The notes beneath the pieces are model-generated. The model worked only from the letters and a program-made list of their open reading frames with translations. It was not told the DNA's origin and ran no database searches. Made by a program: the position numbers and the translations under genes. Below, piece after piece: positions 5,784-13,667 of a DNA stretch of 64,000 nt. This DNA comes from Asticcacaulis sp. AND118 (lineage in GTDB: Bacteria > Pseudomonadota > Alphaproteobacteria > Caulobacterales > Caulobacteraceae): contig NZ_CP084910.1 in the NCBI RefSeq assembly GCF_020535245.1, forward strand, positions 1,402,501 to 1,466,500, read 5' to 3'. Position 1 is the stretch's first letter. Each line of letters begins with the position of its first letter.

Positions 5784-6710
5784 TCACGCGCCGCCACCGC
5801 CGAATCGATAAACCGGGATGCCCAGCTTGCGGGCCTTGTCGGCGAGATTGTCCTGAATACCGGTGCCGGGGAAGACGATTACGCCGATTGGCATCACGGA
5901 GAGCATTTGGTCATTGCGCTTGAAGGGTGCGGCCTTGGCGTGCTTCACCCAGTCGGGCTTGAAGGCGACCTGTGGCACCTTGCGATGGTCAGCCCAGCGG
6001 GCGGCAATCTTTTCGGCGCCTTTGGGCGAGCCGCCGTGCATTAGGACCATGTCGGGATGCTTGGCGTGGACCTGATCGAGTTTGGCCCAGATCAGCTTGT
6101 GGTCGGCAGTGTCGCCGCCGGTGAAGGCGATCTTCGGCCCGGCGGGCATGAGCACTTCGGTCTCAGTGCGACGTTTGGCTGCCAGGAAGTCGCGGCTGTC
6201 GATCATCGCTGCGGTAAGATTGCGATGGTTGACCATCGATCCTGTGCGGGGCCTCCAGCTTGATCCGGTATGGCGCTCGAAATGGTCGGCGGCCTGATCG
6301 CGCATCAGTTCGAAGGCGTCGCGGCGCTCCAGAAGCGTCTGCCCCTCGGCGGTGAGGCGCTCCAGTTCGACTGATCTCACCTCGCTGCCGTCCTGTTCGC
6401 GCTGAAGGCGGCGCTGTCCTTGCTCGTTATCGTCCAATTCGCGTTCAATCCGGTGGCAAGCGCGGTGGAAAAGATTGACGGTTGACCAGAGGAGATCGTC
6501 GAGATCGGGTTCCAGGCGGGTGTCCATAAGGGTTGCGATCAGGGCGTCGAAGATGTCGGCGATAGCGCCGGTGACGCGGGTTGCTTCCGGCAGTGGGCGG
6601 GGGTCTGGTTCGCCCTCAAAAGGGCGATAGCCGAAAAGCTGAAGCTCCTGGAGGAGATGGTCCGTGGGAGAGGATGCGTGGTGGGGCTCGAAATCGTCGT
6701 GCTCGCTCAT
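5784..6710 (-). CDS. DUF2493 (YspA/YpsA-related SLOG fold) protein
   Basis: A 308-aa protein from the ATG at 6710. The N-terminal 170 residues are charged and helical (RELDDNEQGQRRLQREQDG). The C-terminal domain is DUF2493: KIAFTGGDTADHKLIWAKLD, MVLMHGGSPKGAEKIAARWA and VIVFPGTGIQDNLADKAR, which are the nucleotide-binding loops of a SLOG-type Rossmann fold. SLOG proteins bind or process nucleotide-derived ligands, and some act in bacterial conflict systems. This version is a standard backbone gene of such elements; its ligand is unknown. It shares its upstream 26-bp element with the DUF736 gene. Confidence 0.85.
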   Translation of the reverse strand: MSEHDDFEPHHASSPTDHLLQELQLFGYRPFEGEPDPRPLPEATRVTGAIADIFDALIATLMDTRLEPDLDDLLWSTVNLFHRACHRIERELDDNEQGQRRLQREQDGSEVRSVELERLTAEGQTLLERRDAFELMRDQAADHFERHTGSSWRPRTGSMVNHRNLTAAMIDSRDFLAAKRRTETEVLMPAGPKIAFTGGDTADHKLIWAKLDQVHAKHPDMVLMHGGSPKGAEKIAARWADHRKVPQVAFKPDWVKHAKAAPFKRNDQMLSVMPIGVIVFPGTGIQDNLADKARKLGIPVYRFGGGGA

Positions 6711-7031
6711 TGGATGCTCCATCGTTTGGACCGCGACCCTCGCGGCCTTCATGGCGACGAAGCTCATGGGCGGGACGGGACTGCACCCGGCGCGCAGCGC
6801 AGGGCCGGAGCAAAGCGGAGGATGGCGACAAGCCGGCTATTTTGTTTCGCGATGGAAAGGCGGCCCATCTTCTCTTTTGGGGCCGCCACCGGAAAATAGC
6901 TGGCGCAGCCATTGCCGCCCCGGCACGCCTATGGGCCGATCGCCCTCTCGAAAGCCGAGGCGTGGTCCTCTTCCGATGTAGGGGCATCCGGGCGAGCATG
7001 GCGATGACGTCGCCACTTTCCTCCCTGCCGG
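6711..7031. other. Intergenic region upstream of the DUF2493 gene
   Basis: About 320 bp containing the second copy of the 26-bp element (6805-6830) and presumably the DUF2493 promoter. No supported gene is seen. Confidence 0.5.
6805..6830. repeat. 26-bp upstream element, copy 2 (DUF2493 side)
   Basis: Second copy of the element at 3627-3652, with one base different (GCAAAGC for GCGAAGC). It lies 95 bp upstream of the DUF2493 start codon. Confidence 0.6.
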
Positions 7032-8072
7032 TTATGCCGCCAGCGCCATGAAGCGGGCGACGTCCTGTGGTGCGAGTTGGCCCCTGAGATTAGCCCGGAG
7101 TGTATCGAGGCCAAGGTACCGGAGATCCTCGTTGAAGTCCTGCAATACCGGTGACAGCACGATCGCCTCGATCCCGACCGCGTTCGCTCGTTCGATCAAA
7201 CTGTCCCGCGCGCCGTCGCCCGCCGGGTCGTTGTCGCGGATGACATAGAGCCGACGCAGCGTTTCCGGAAACAGAACGGCGGCGAGATGGGCAGCGGACA
7301 ATGCCGCCGCCATGGCCATGTCCGGTATGGCCTGGCTTACCGAAAGCACGCTTTCGATGCCTTCGCCCGCGGCCATCACATCACCCGGCACACCAAAGCG
7401 AACGGCGTGACCAAGCAGGTCTCCCATCGCCTTGCGCTGCGTTTCGACAGGCGCCTTGTCGGTGCCGTCAGGGGCGAGCCATGTCCGGTGGGCGCCAGTA
7501 ATCCGGCCGTTGAGATCGGTGACGGCGGCGATCATCGCTGGCCAGGTTTCAAGCGGGCCATGGTCATCTGGCCGATAATAGCAGCGTGGATGGAGGCGCA
7601 GGTTTCCGGTTCCGTGCAAAGCCGTAATGCCGCGTGTGCGGAAATACGTCTCTACGGGGGTGCCGCTGATCGGCTTCGACATGGCGAACAATCGCCTTGC
7701 CGCCTCGGCCGAGCCTGACGGAGCTGGTTTGCCCGGTCGCTCCTTCGGTGCTGCTGCGGGTTCAGGACGCGGCAGACTGAGAAAGGAACGCGCCTCGCCG
7801 ATGACATCGGCGAAGTCAATGAGGCCGCAACTTTCCCGGATCACGTCGAGCAGGTCGCCATGCTCGCCGGTGGCGGCGTCGGTCCATTTGCCGGCTGGGC
7901 CTTTCACCGTCTCCTTGAGCCGCACGAACATGGAGCGGCCGGGCGTGTTGCGGGCATCGCCAACCTGCCAGTAATTGCCCTGGCGACGGCCAGCGTCGAG
8001 ATAGTGGCGGCACACCGCCTCGGCCTCCCGGCCGAGACGGGTCGCCAGATCGGAAGCGTCGAGCCGGGCCAT
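7032..8072 (-). CDS. Toprim-domain (primase-like) protein
   Basis: A 346-aa protein from the ATG at 8072. The N-terminal part (NYWQVGDARNTPGRSMFVRL, KWTDAATGEHGDLLDVI) resembles the nucleic-acid-binding region of mobile-element primases. The C-terminal Toprim domain shows VMAAGEGIESVLSVSQA with the catalytic glutamate, and LYVIRDNDPAGDGARDSL with the DxD acidic pair. The start codon shares a base with the stop of the upstream helicase gene (TGATG), so the two are translationally coupled. A role in priming or processing DNA during element replication is inferred; a topoisomerase-like nicking role is an alternative. Confidence 0.85.
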   Translation of the reverse strand: MARLDASDLATRLGREAEAVCRHYLDAGRRQGNYWQVGDARNTPGRSMFVRLKETVKGPAGKWTDAATGEHGDLLDVIRESCGLIDFADVIGEARSFLSLPRPEPAAAPKERPGKPAPSGSAEAARRLFAMSKPISGTPVETYFRTRGITALHGTGNLRLHPRCYYRPDDHGPLETWPAMIAAVTDLNGRITGAHRTWLAPDGTDKAPVETQRKAMGDLLGHAVRFGVPGDVMAAGEGIESVLSVSQAIPDMAMAAALSAAHLAAVLFPETLRRLYVIRDNDPAGDGARDSLIERANAVGIEAIVLSPVLQDFNEDLRYLGLDTLRANLRGQLAPQDVARFMALAA

Positions 8073-11000
8073 CACGCCGCCTCGCGCTCGCCGATGCGCT
8101 GCACCGGATAGTGTCCCAGCACGCGCTCCAATACAGCCGGGCCGGCGGCATCTGTCGGCACGAACATCCTGAGCTTCCACGAGATGATCTCGTGGAACAG
8201 GCCATAGGCGGTAAGCCGCTCGCGCATGGTGTCGGTGAACCCCGACAATTCGATGCGATCTGCGCCCATGACGCGGACGCGGCGAAGCTGAAGCCCCTCA
8301 GCGAGATCGAGGATGGTGCGCCCATCCATCAGCGCCATGAAGGCATCGGCAGGCGTGAGCGTGGCTGCGCCGGTCGTGGTTGCGTTGGCCGCCCATGCCG
8401 GCGAGACCTTGCGGCCAACGATCCGTTCGCCATCGTCGGTCTGGAGCCGATAGACACGTGTGGATTCGTTCGGCAGCCGTTTCCAGATTGGCAGCAACAA
8501 GCCGGCGACGATGTGGATCGTGCTGTCGGAGAACTCCGGCACATCCGCAACCTCAACGGCCCAGGCCGTGGCGAAGGCGCTGCGCTCCGCCTCAATCCAA
8601 TGGGTCTCGCCCATCATCTTCAATGGAACAGTGTGCGATTCCATCGGCCGGACCAGCCGGACGCGGCGTTCGATCTCGCCATCGTCGAGCATGATCGAGG
8701 TGGAGGGGATCTGCACGGCTGCGCGGCCCGAACGCTCGTTGACCAGCAGCTTGGCGCTGGATTCGGCCATATGGGCGAGCGCGTCGTCCAGTGTGACCGG
8801 GCGGTTGCGGGCCCGCTGGGCGATCGTGAGGAGGCGGGTCTCGGCACCCGTGCCCGGATGCGTATAGATGGTCTGGCGGTCGGTGACGGTGAAGCCTTCC
8901 GCCGTCAAAGTTTCCAGCCCGACATCGTAGACGCCGCTGGCGATGGCGCCTTCGATCTTGGCGGTGAGAAGCTGCTCGAAGGCGGTAAACAGCACGCCCT
9001 GCAGCTCGATGGTCAGCGCCAGCAGCCGGTTGAGGAAGGTGGTGATCGGCGGCAACTCGTCTTTGATACCGTTTGCGTCCGTCAGCTTCAGGCCGGTGGC
9101 GGTTTCGAAGCGGTCGAGCGAGCAGCCTTCGACCTTGCCACGCACCAGCAACAGATAGAGCTGGCGCAGTGCATCACGGGCATAGGGGCTTTCGAGATTG
9201 TCCTCCGGGCGGAACAGGCCCTGACCGCCGGTCTGACGCTGGCCGCGCGTAATCGCCCCGAGCGTATCGAGCCGCCGGGCGATGGTGGAAAGAAAACGCT
9301 TCTCAGCCTTCACATCCGTGGCGATCGGCCGGAACAGGGGCGGCTGCGCCTGGTTGGTTCGGTGCGTGCGGCCGAGGCCCTGGATAGCAGCGTCCGCCTT
9401 CCAACCGGGTTCGAGCAGATAGTGGACGCGCAGCCGCGTGTTCCGCGCCGACAGTTCGGCATGGTAGCTGCGGCCGGTGCCACCCGCGTCCGAGAAAATC
9501 AGGATGCGCTTAATGTCATCCATGAAGCCTTGAGTCTCGGCGAGATTGGCGGCGGCGGCGCGTGTCTCGACGACAAGGCGGTCGCCACCCGAAGGCGTCC
9601 TCTTGCGGACGATGCGCCGTGAACGGCCCGTCACCTCGGCGACCAACTCCGTACCGAAATGCTGGACGATCTGGTCGAGCGCGCCGGGCACCGGCGGCAG
9701 GGAGGCAAGCTGCGCGATCAGCTCGTCGCGGCGCGCGACGGCTTCGCGGCTTTCGACGGGCTGACCGTCGCGATAGACCGGTCGCGAAAACAGGTTGCCC
9801 TCGCTGTCGGTGAAAGGCTCGTAGAGCTGCACCGGGAAGGAATGGGCGAGGTAGTCGAGAACGTATTCTCTGGGCGTGATGTCGATCCGAACGTCGTTCC
9901 ATTCCTCGGTTGGCAGTTCGGCCAGACGGCGTTCCATCAGCGCCTCGCCAGTCGAGACGATCTGGATCACGGCGGCATGGCCAGCTTCGAGATCGCTGCT
10001 GATCGACCGGATCAGGGTCGGCGTTTTCATACTGGTGAGCAGATGGCCGAAAAAGCGTTGTTTGGCGCTCTCGAAGGCCGAGCGGGCGGCGGACTTGGCC
10101 TGCCGGTTCAGCGTGCCGGAAGCGCCGGTGATATTGGCCGCTTCCATCGCAGCATCCAGATGGTTGTGGATGATGGCGAAGGCCCCGGCATAGGCGTCGT
10201 AGATGCGGGTCTGCTCAGAGCTTAGCGCATGCTCGACCAGCTCATATTCCACGCCGTCGAAGGAGAGCGAGCGGGCGGTGTAAAGGCCGAGCGCGCGGAA
10301 GTCGCGGGCCAGCACTTCCATCGCTGCAACGCCGCCGTCCTCGATCGCTTCGACGAATTCGGTCCTGGTCGAGAACGGAAAATCCTCGCCACCCCAGAGC
10401 CCGAGGCGCTGAGCGTAGGCCAGGTTATGGACCGTGGTGGCGCCGGTCGCCGATACATAGACAACGCGGGCGTTCGGCAGGGCATGCTGAAGGCGCAGAC
10501 CGACGCGACCTTGCTGCGAGGCGGCCACATCGCCGCGTTCTCCCTTGCCGCCCCCGGCGTTTGCCATCGCGTGCGCCTCGTCGAAAATGATCGCTCCATC
10601 AAAATCAGAGCCCAACCATTCAACGATCTGCCGGACGCGGGAAACCTTGCTCCCGCGGTCGTCGGAGCGTAGCGTGGCATAGGTCGTAAATAGGACGCCT
10701 TCCGGCAATGTGATCGGCCGCCCTTGGGGGAAACGCGACAGCGGCGTGACCAACAAGCGCTCCATGCCGAGCGCCGACCAGTCACGCTGCGCGTCCTCGA
10801 TGAGCTTGTCGGATTTGCTGATCCAGACGGCTTTACGGCGACCCTGAAGCCAGTTGTCGAGAATGATCGCGGCGGACTGGCGGCCTTTGCCAACGCCAGT
10901 ACCGTCACCGATCATGAAGCCGCGCCGGAAGCGAACGGCATCATTCGCATCCTCGCGGGCAGCACTGACCACGTCGAAGGTGGCGTCCACCGTCCAAGAT

Positions 11001-12418
11001 CCGGCGAGATGATCGGCGTGCGCTTCGCCCGCGTAGATGACGGTCTCGAGCTGGGCGTCCGACAGCAGATCATGGATATTGGCTGGGAGGCGTGGCCGAT
11101 AGCTCGGCTTGGGCGGTGCGACCGATGCCATCGCTGCGGATTGCACGAGCTTGGTCGGGTGCGCCTGAGAGCCGAGAATACGGATCGACTGCAATCCGTA
11201 TTCTTCATAGATGCCATCGGACGGGCGTCCGCCTTCGCTGGTCGGCCCGTCTATAGTCTCGTAAGCAAGCGGCACGCCCTCGGGCTCGGCCAAAGGCGCG
11301 GTCGTCGGCGCGACCTTGGCGGCACGATTGATATAACCGCGCACGCTGCGCGGGGCAGCGGCCGGGGTCGCCGGTACCATGACGGAGGGATCGACGGCGA
11401 GCCGTTCCGGCAGGTGCTCGGTGAGCCAACACAGCAAGGTTGCAGCGTCGGGCGCGATACCGGGTGCGACCGGGAACACGGCAGGATCATCGGCGGGGCG
11501 TTTATCGATGACGGTCAGCCGCGTCGGAAATGTCGTGCCATGCTTGGCATAGACAGCGCCGTCGATGGCAGCCGAGAACACGATCTGCCCGCGTTCCTGC
11601 AATCGCATGAAGATGTCCGTCCAGGCCGGATTGTCGGGCGCGAAACTGGCGCCAGTGATCGTGACCAGCCGCCCGCCGGGAGCCAGGCGCGCCAAGGCTG
11701 AGGTGAGATGGCGGTAAGCGGCGTCTGCCACGCGGCCCTCGACATTGGCCATGACCGAAAAGGGCGGATTCATCAGCACGACGCTGGGCGTGACGGCGGG
11801 GTCCAGATGATCGTCTATCTGCGCCGCGTCGAAGTGGGTGACGGAAATGGCCGGGAAGAGGAGCGACAGCAGTCTGGCGCGGGTGTCGGCCAACTCGTTG
11901 AGGACGAGCGTACCGCCAGCGATCTCGGCCAGGATGGCCAGCAGGCCGGTGCCCGCCGAGGGTTCGAGAACCCGGTCGGCGGGGGTGATGGCCGCGGCGT
12001 GGGCAGCGACCAGCCCGAGCGGGATCGGCGTCGAGAATTGCTGAAAGGTCTGGCTTTCGGTCGAGCGCCGCGTATGTGTCGGTAGAAGGCCGGCGATTTT
12101 CGTCAGCGCGGACAGCCTTGCCGCAGGCGTTCCGGCTTTGCGGAAAAGCGTAGGTCCGTACTTGCGGAGGAACAGGACGGTTGCGGCTTCGCAGGCGTCA
12201 TAGGCCGTCTTCCAGTCCCAGGCGCCGGCCGCATCCGACGCGCCATAGGCGGTTTCCATCGCCGCACGCAGAACTGCGGCGTCGACCCGCTCGCCACGTT
12301 CGAGATGCGGCAGCAGCTGGCCGGCGGCCGCGAAGATGCCGTCGGCGTGCTCGTGGGTGGAGCCAAACGGAAGTGTTGCGGCGACGGTCGCCGTCGTGGA
12401 TCCGGAGATCATGGTCAT
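8072..12418 (-). CDS. Giant methyltransferase / Strawberry-notch DEAD-type helicase protein
   Basis: A 1,448-aa protein from the ATG at 12,418 (GAGG nine bases upstream; a GTG at 12,433 is less likely). The N-terminal domain is a class I SAM-dependent methyltransferase: motif I LEPSAGTGLLAILAEI and motif IV VVLMNPPFS, the form used for adenine-N6 methylation. The central part is an SF2 helicase with Walker A GDGTGVGKGRQ and Walker B IIFDEAHAMANA, plus the Strawberry-notch C-terminal helicase region (FSDAGGTGRSYHAE, IQGLGRTHRTNQ). These proteins are typical of large plasmids and integrative elements and their role is unsettled; DNA remodelling or modification during transfer, or counter-defence, are candidates. 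It is coupled to the Toprim gene downstream. Confidence 0.88.
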   Translation of the reverse strand: MTMISGSTTATVAATLPFGSTHEHADGIFAAAGQLLPHLERGERVDAAVLRAAMETAYGASDAAGAWDWKTAYDACEAATVLFLRKYGPTLFRKAGTPAARLSALTKIAGLLPTHTRRSTESQTFQQFSTPIPLGLVAAHAAAITPADRVLEPSAGTGLLAILAEIAGGTLVLNELADTRARLLSLLFPAISVTHFDAAQIDDHLDPAVTPSVVLMNPPFSVMANVEGRVADAAYRHLTSALARLAPGGRLVTITGASFAPDNPAWTDIFMRLQERGQIVFSAAIDGAVYAKHGTTFPTRLTVIDKRPADDPAVFPVAPGIAPDAATLLCWLTEHLPERLAVDPSVMVPATPAAAPRSVRGYINRAAKVAPTTAPLAEPEGVPLAYETIDGPTSEGGRPSDGIYEEYGLQSIRILGSQAHPTKLVQSAAMASVAPPKPSYRPRLPANIHDLLSDAQLETVIYAGEAHADHLAGSWTVDATFDVVSAAREDANDAVRFRRGFMIGDGTGVGKGRQSAAIILDNWLQGRRKAVWISKSDKLIEDAQRDWSALGMERLLVTPLSRFPQGRPITLPEGVLFTTYATLRSDDRGSKVSRVRQIVEWLGSDFDGAIIFDEAHAMANAGGGKGERGDVAASQQGRVGLRLQHALPNARVVYVSATGATTVHNLAYAQRLGLWGGEDFPFSTRTEFVEAIEDGGVAAMEVLARDFRALGLYTARSLSFDGVEYELVEHALSSEQTRIYDAYAGAFAIIHNHLDAAMEAANITGASGTLNRQAKSAARSAFESAKQRFFGHLLTSMKTPTLIRSISSDLEAGHAAVIQIVSTGEALMERRLAELPTEEWNDVRIDITPREYVLDYLAHSFPVQLYEPFTDSEGNLFSRPVYRDGQPVESREAVARRDELIAQLASLPPVPGALDQIVQHFGTELVAEVTGRSRRIVRKRTPSGGDRLVVETRAAAANLAETQGFMDDIKRILIFSDAGGTGRSYHAELSARNTRLRVHYLLEPGWKADAAIQGLGRTHRTNQAQPPLFRPIATDVKAEKRFLSTIARRLDTLGAITRGQRQTGGQGLFRPEDNLESPYARDALRQLYLLLVRGKVEGCSLDRFETATGLKLTDANGIKDELPPITTFLNRLLALTIELQGVLFTAFEQLLTAKIEGAIASGVYDVGLETLTAEGFTVTDRQTIYTHPGTGAETRLLTIAQRARNRPVTLDDALAHMAESSAKLLVNERSGRAAVQIPSTSIMLDDGEIERRVRLVRPMESHTVPLKMMGETHWIEAERSAFATAWAVEVADVPEFSDSTIHIVAGLLLPIWKRLPNESTRVYRLQTDDGERIVGRKVSPAWAANATTTGAATLTPADAFMALMDGRTILDLAEGLQLRRVRVMGADRIELSGFTDTMRERLTAYGLFHEIISWKLRMFVPTDAAGPAVLERVLGHYPVQRIGEREAA

Positions 12419-12484
12419 CGTGGGGAACCTCACGGAGAGCGGGAAGGAACGAGCCCGCGCGGCGCTCTCTCAACCGCTCCGGCT

Positions 12485-12514
12485 CAAACCCGTCCCGGCA
12501 GCCCTCTCACTCTC
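12485..12514 (-). promoter_or_regulatory. Shared leader motif, copy A (upstream of the helicase gene)
   Basis: AACCCGTC (12,487-12,494) followed after 9 bp by CTCTCACTCT (12,504-12,513). The same pair occurs upstream of the parB-like gene and the ardC gene. Read on the minus strand it is AGAGTGAGAG then GACGGGTT, located 70-95 bp before the start codon. Confidence 0.5.
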
Positions 12515-12577
12515 AAGACATCCGCATGGAAAAAGCGCCCGACCGTGAGGTGGGGCGCTTTTCGAAGGGGTTTAGTT

Positions 12578-12868
12578 CTAGAGCCCATCCGCGATCTCGG
12601 AGGCGACGAGTCTGCGGGCTTTGCGGAGCAGGTCGTCGCCGCAGGTATCGACGTGGCCGAAAAAACGGGCACGCGCGCCATTTTCTGTCCAGTCGGCATA
12701 GGTGCAATATTCTCGAGCGTTGGATCGAAACGCCCGCATATCGCTGGCCCAATGCGGCTTGGGCTCGACAACGACGGTGAGGTCGCCTCTGGTTTCCGGC
12801 CAGGGCAGGGACCGTTCATGCGGCGGATGCTGGCGATCCGCCGCGAAGATGGCGTCGATGTCGGTCAT
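12578..12868 (-). CDS. Conserved hypothetical protein of the element
   Basis: A 96-aa acidic/basic protein (MTDIDAIFAADRQHPPHERS, YADWTENGARARFFGHVDTC) with no membrane segment. The family is one I do not recognise by name. Its start overlaps the stop of the DUF6117 gene by four bases (ATGA), and that gene in turn overlaps the next one upstream, so three small genes form one translationally coupled unit transcribed towards the helicase. Confidence 0.65.
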   Translation of the reverse strand: MTDIDAIFAADRQHPPHERSLPWPETRGDLTVVVEPKPHWASDMRAFRSNAREYCTYADWTENGARARFFGHVDTCGDDLLRKARRLVASEIADGL

Positions 12869-13128
12869 GGCGCCTCTCCCGGATCGGTCCGTACGAAGCC
12901 TTCAGGATCGCCAGGATCGGGCGGCAGGTAGGCGTCATAGGGGTTGCCGTCGGCGAGATGGCCGAAAGGCGTGAAGACGTAATCACCATCGTCTCGCCCC
13001 ACGGCGCAGATGACGTAGCGCGGAATGCCCGTCGCCGCGTCGAGGCACTGCATGAGGGCGAGATTGCCGTCGCCCGCCGCGCGCAGCAGGGTCTGGAAAT
13101 TGCTCCGGGCATGGGCGGGGATGCTCAT
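12865..13128 (-). CDS. DUF6117 family protein
   Basis: An 87-aa protein beginning MSIPAHARSNFQTLLRAAGD, with the family-typical continuation NLALMQCLDAATGIPRYVIC and YVFTPFGHLADGNPYDAYLP. DUF6117 proteins are small and carried on alphaproteobacterial mobile elements; their function is unknown. It overlaps both neighbours by four bases (12,865-12,868 and 13,125-13,128), which marks it as the middle gene of a coupled trio. Confidence 0.8.
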   Translation of the reverse strand: MSIPAHARSNFQTLLRAAGDGNLALMQCLDAATGIPRYVICAVGRDDGDYVFTPFGHLADGNPYDAYLPPDPGDPEGFVRTDPGEAP

Positions 13129-13541
13129 AGCGGACCTCCCACGCTGGAGATGGTCTCGGCAAGCCAGCCATCGGTGTATATCCAGTCCACAGTCTCGCCG
13201 GTGGCGAGGTCGAGGACGTGGGCGCCGCCGCCGAAGCCGTCGAGACGCGGCCGCGAGCAGGTATTGCCGTATTGAAAGCCCCATCTGCCTGTCAGGCCGA
13301 ACTCGGCGGCGCAGCGGTTCACGAACTGGATAACGCGCTCGGGATCGCCGGTCACGTCGTCGCGTATCCAGAGTTGGCTGCCGCCGTGCTCGGGCTGGAT
13401 CGAGAGAAGAAAGCCTTCGGAGGGCGGCTCCTCCGACGCGCCTTCCGCGGCCTGTGTGTTGTAGAGGGCGAGCGCACGGGCGGCGTTCTCGGGCGTGCCG
13501 ACGTCCAGCAGGCACGAGAAATGAGTGAAATAATCGGCCAT
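13125..13541 (-). CDS. Conserved hypothetical protein of the element
   Basis: A 138-aa protein from the ATG at 13,541: MADYFTHFSCLLDVGTPENA, then SEGFLLSIQPEHGGSQLWI, VIQFVNRCAAEFGLTGRWGF and GFGGGAHVLDLATG. It is conserved in elements of this class, but I know of no assigned function. No signal peptide or membrane helix is present. It is first of the coupled trio with DUF6117. A short hairpin in its leader (GCGTGGC/GCCACGC around 13,574-13,590) may be regulatory. Confidence 0.7.
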   Translation of the reverse strand: MADYFTHFSCLLDVGTPENAARALALYNTQAAEGASEEPPSEGFLLSIQPEHGGSQLWIRDDVTGDPERVIQFVNRCAAEFGLTGRWGFQYGNTCSRPRLDGFGGGAHVLDLATGETVDWIYTDGWLAETISSVGGPL

Positions 13542-13667
13542 GACAGGCTCCTGATACGAGAAAGCCCAGCCCGCGTGGCATCGCCACGCAAACTTTGGGT
13601 CTTGGGGCCGGGCTGAGAGGGTGGAGAAGGAAGGTGCAGGACGGCAGTTGCCGTCCCGCATAGCCCG

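Noticed and set aside
8111-9622. Plus-strand reading frame of 503 codons within the helicase gene
   Set aside because: Antisense to the methyltransferase/helicase gene, which has intact motifs throughout.
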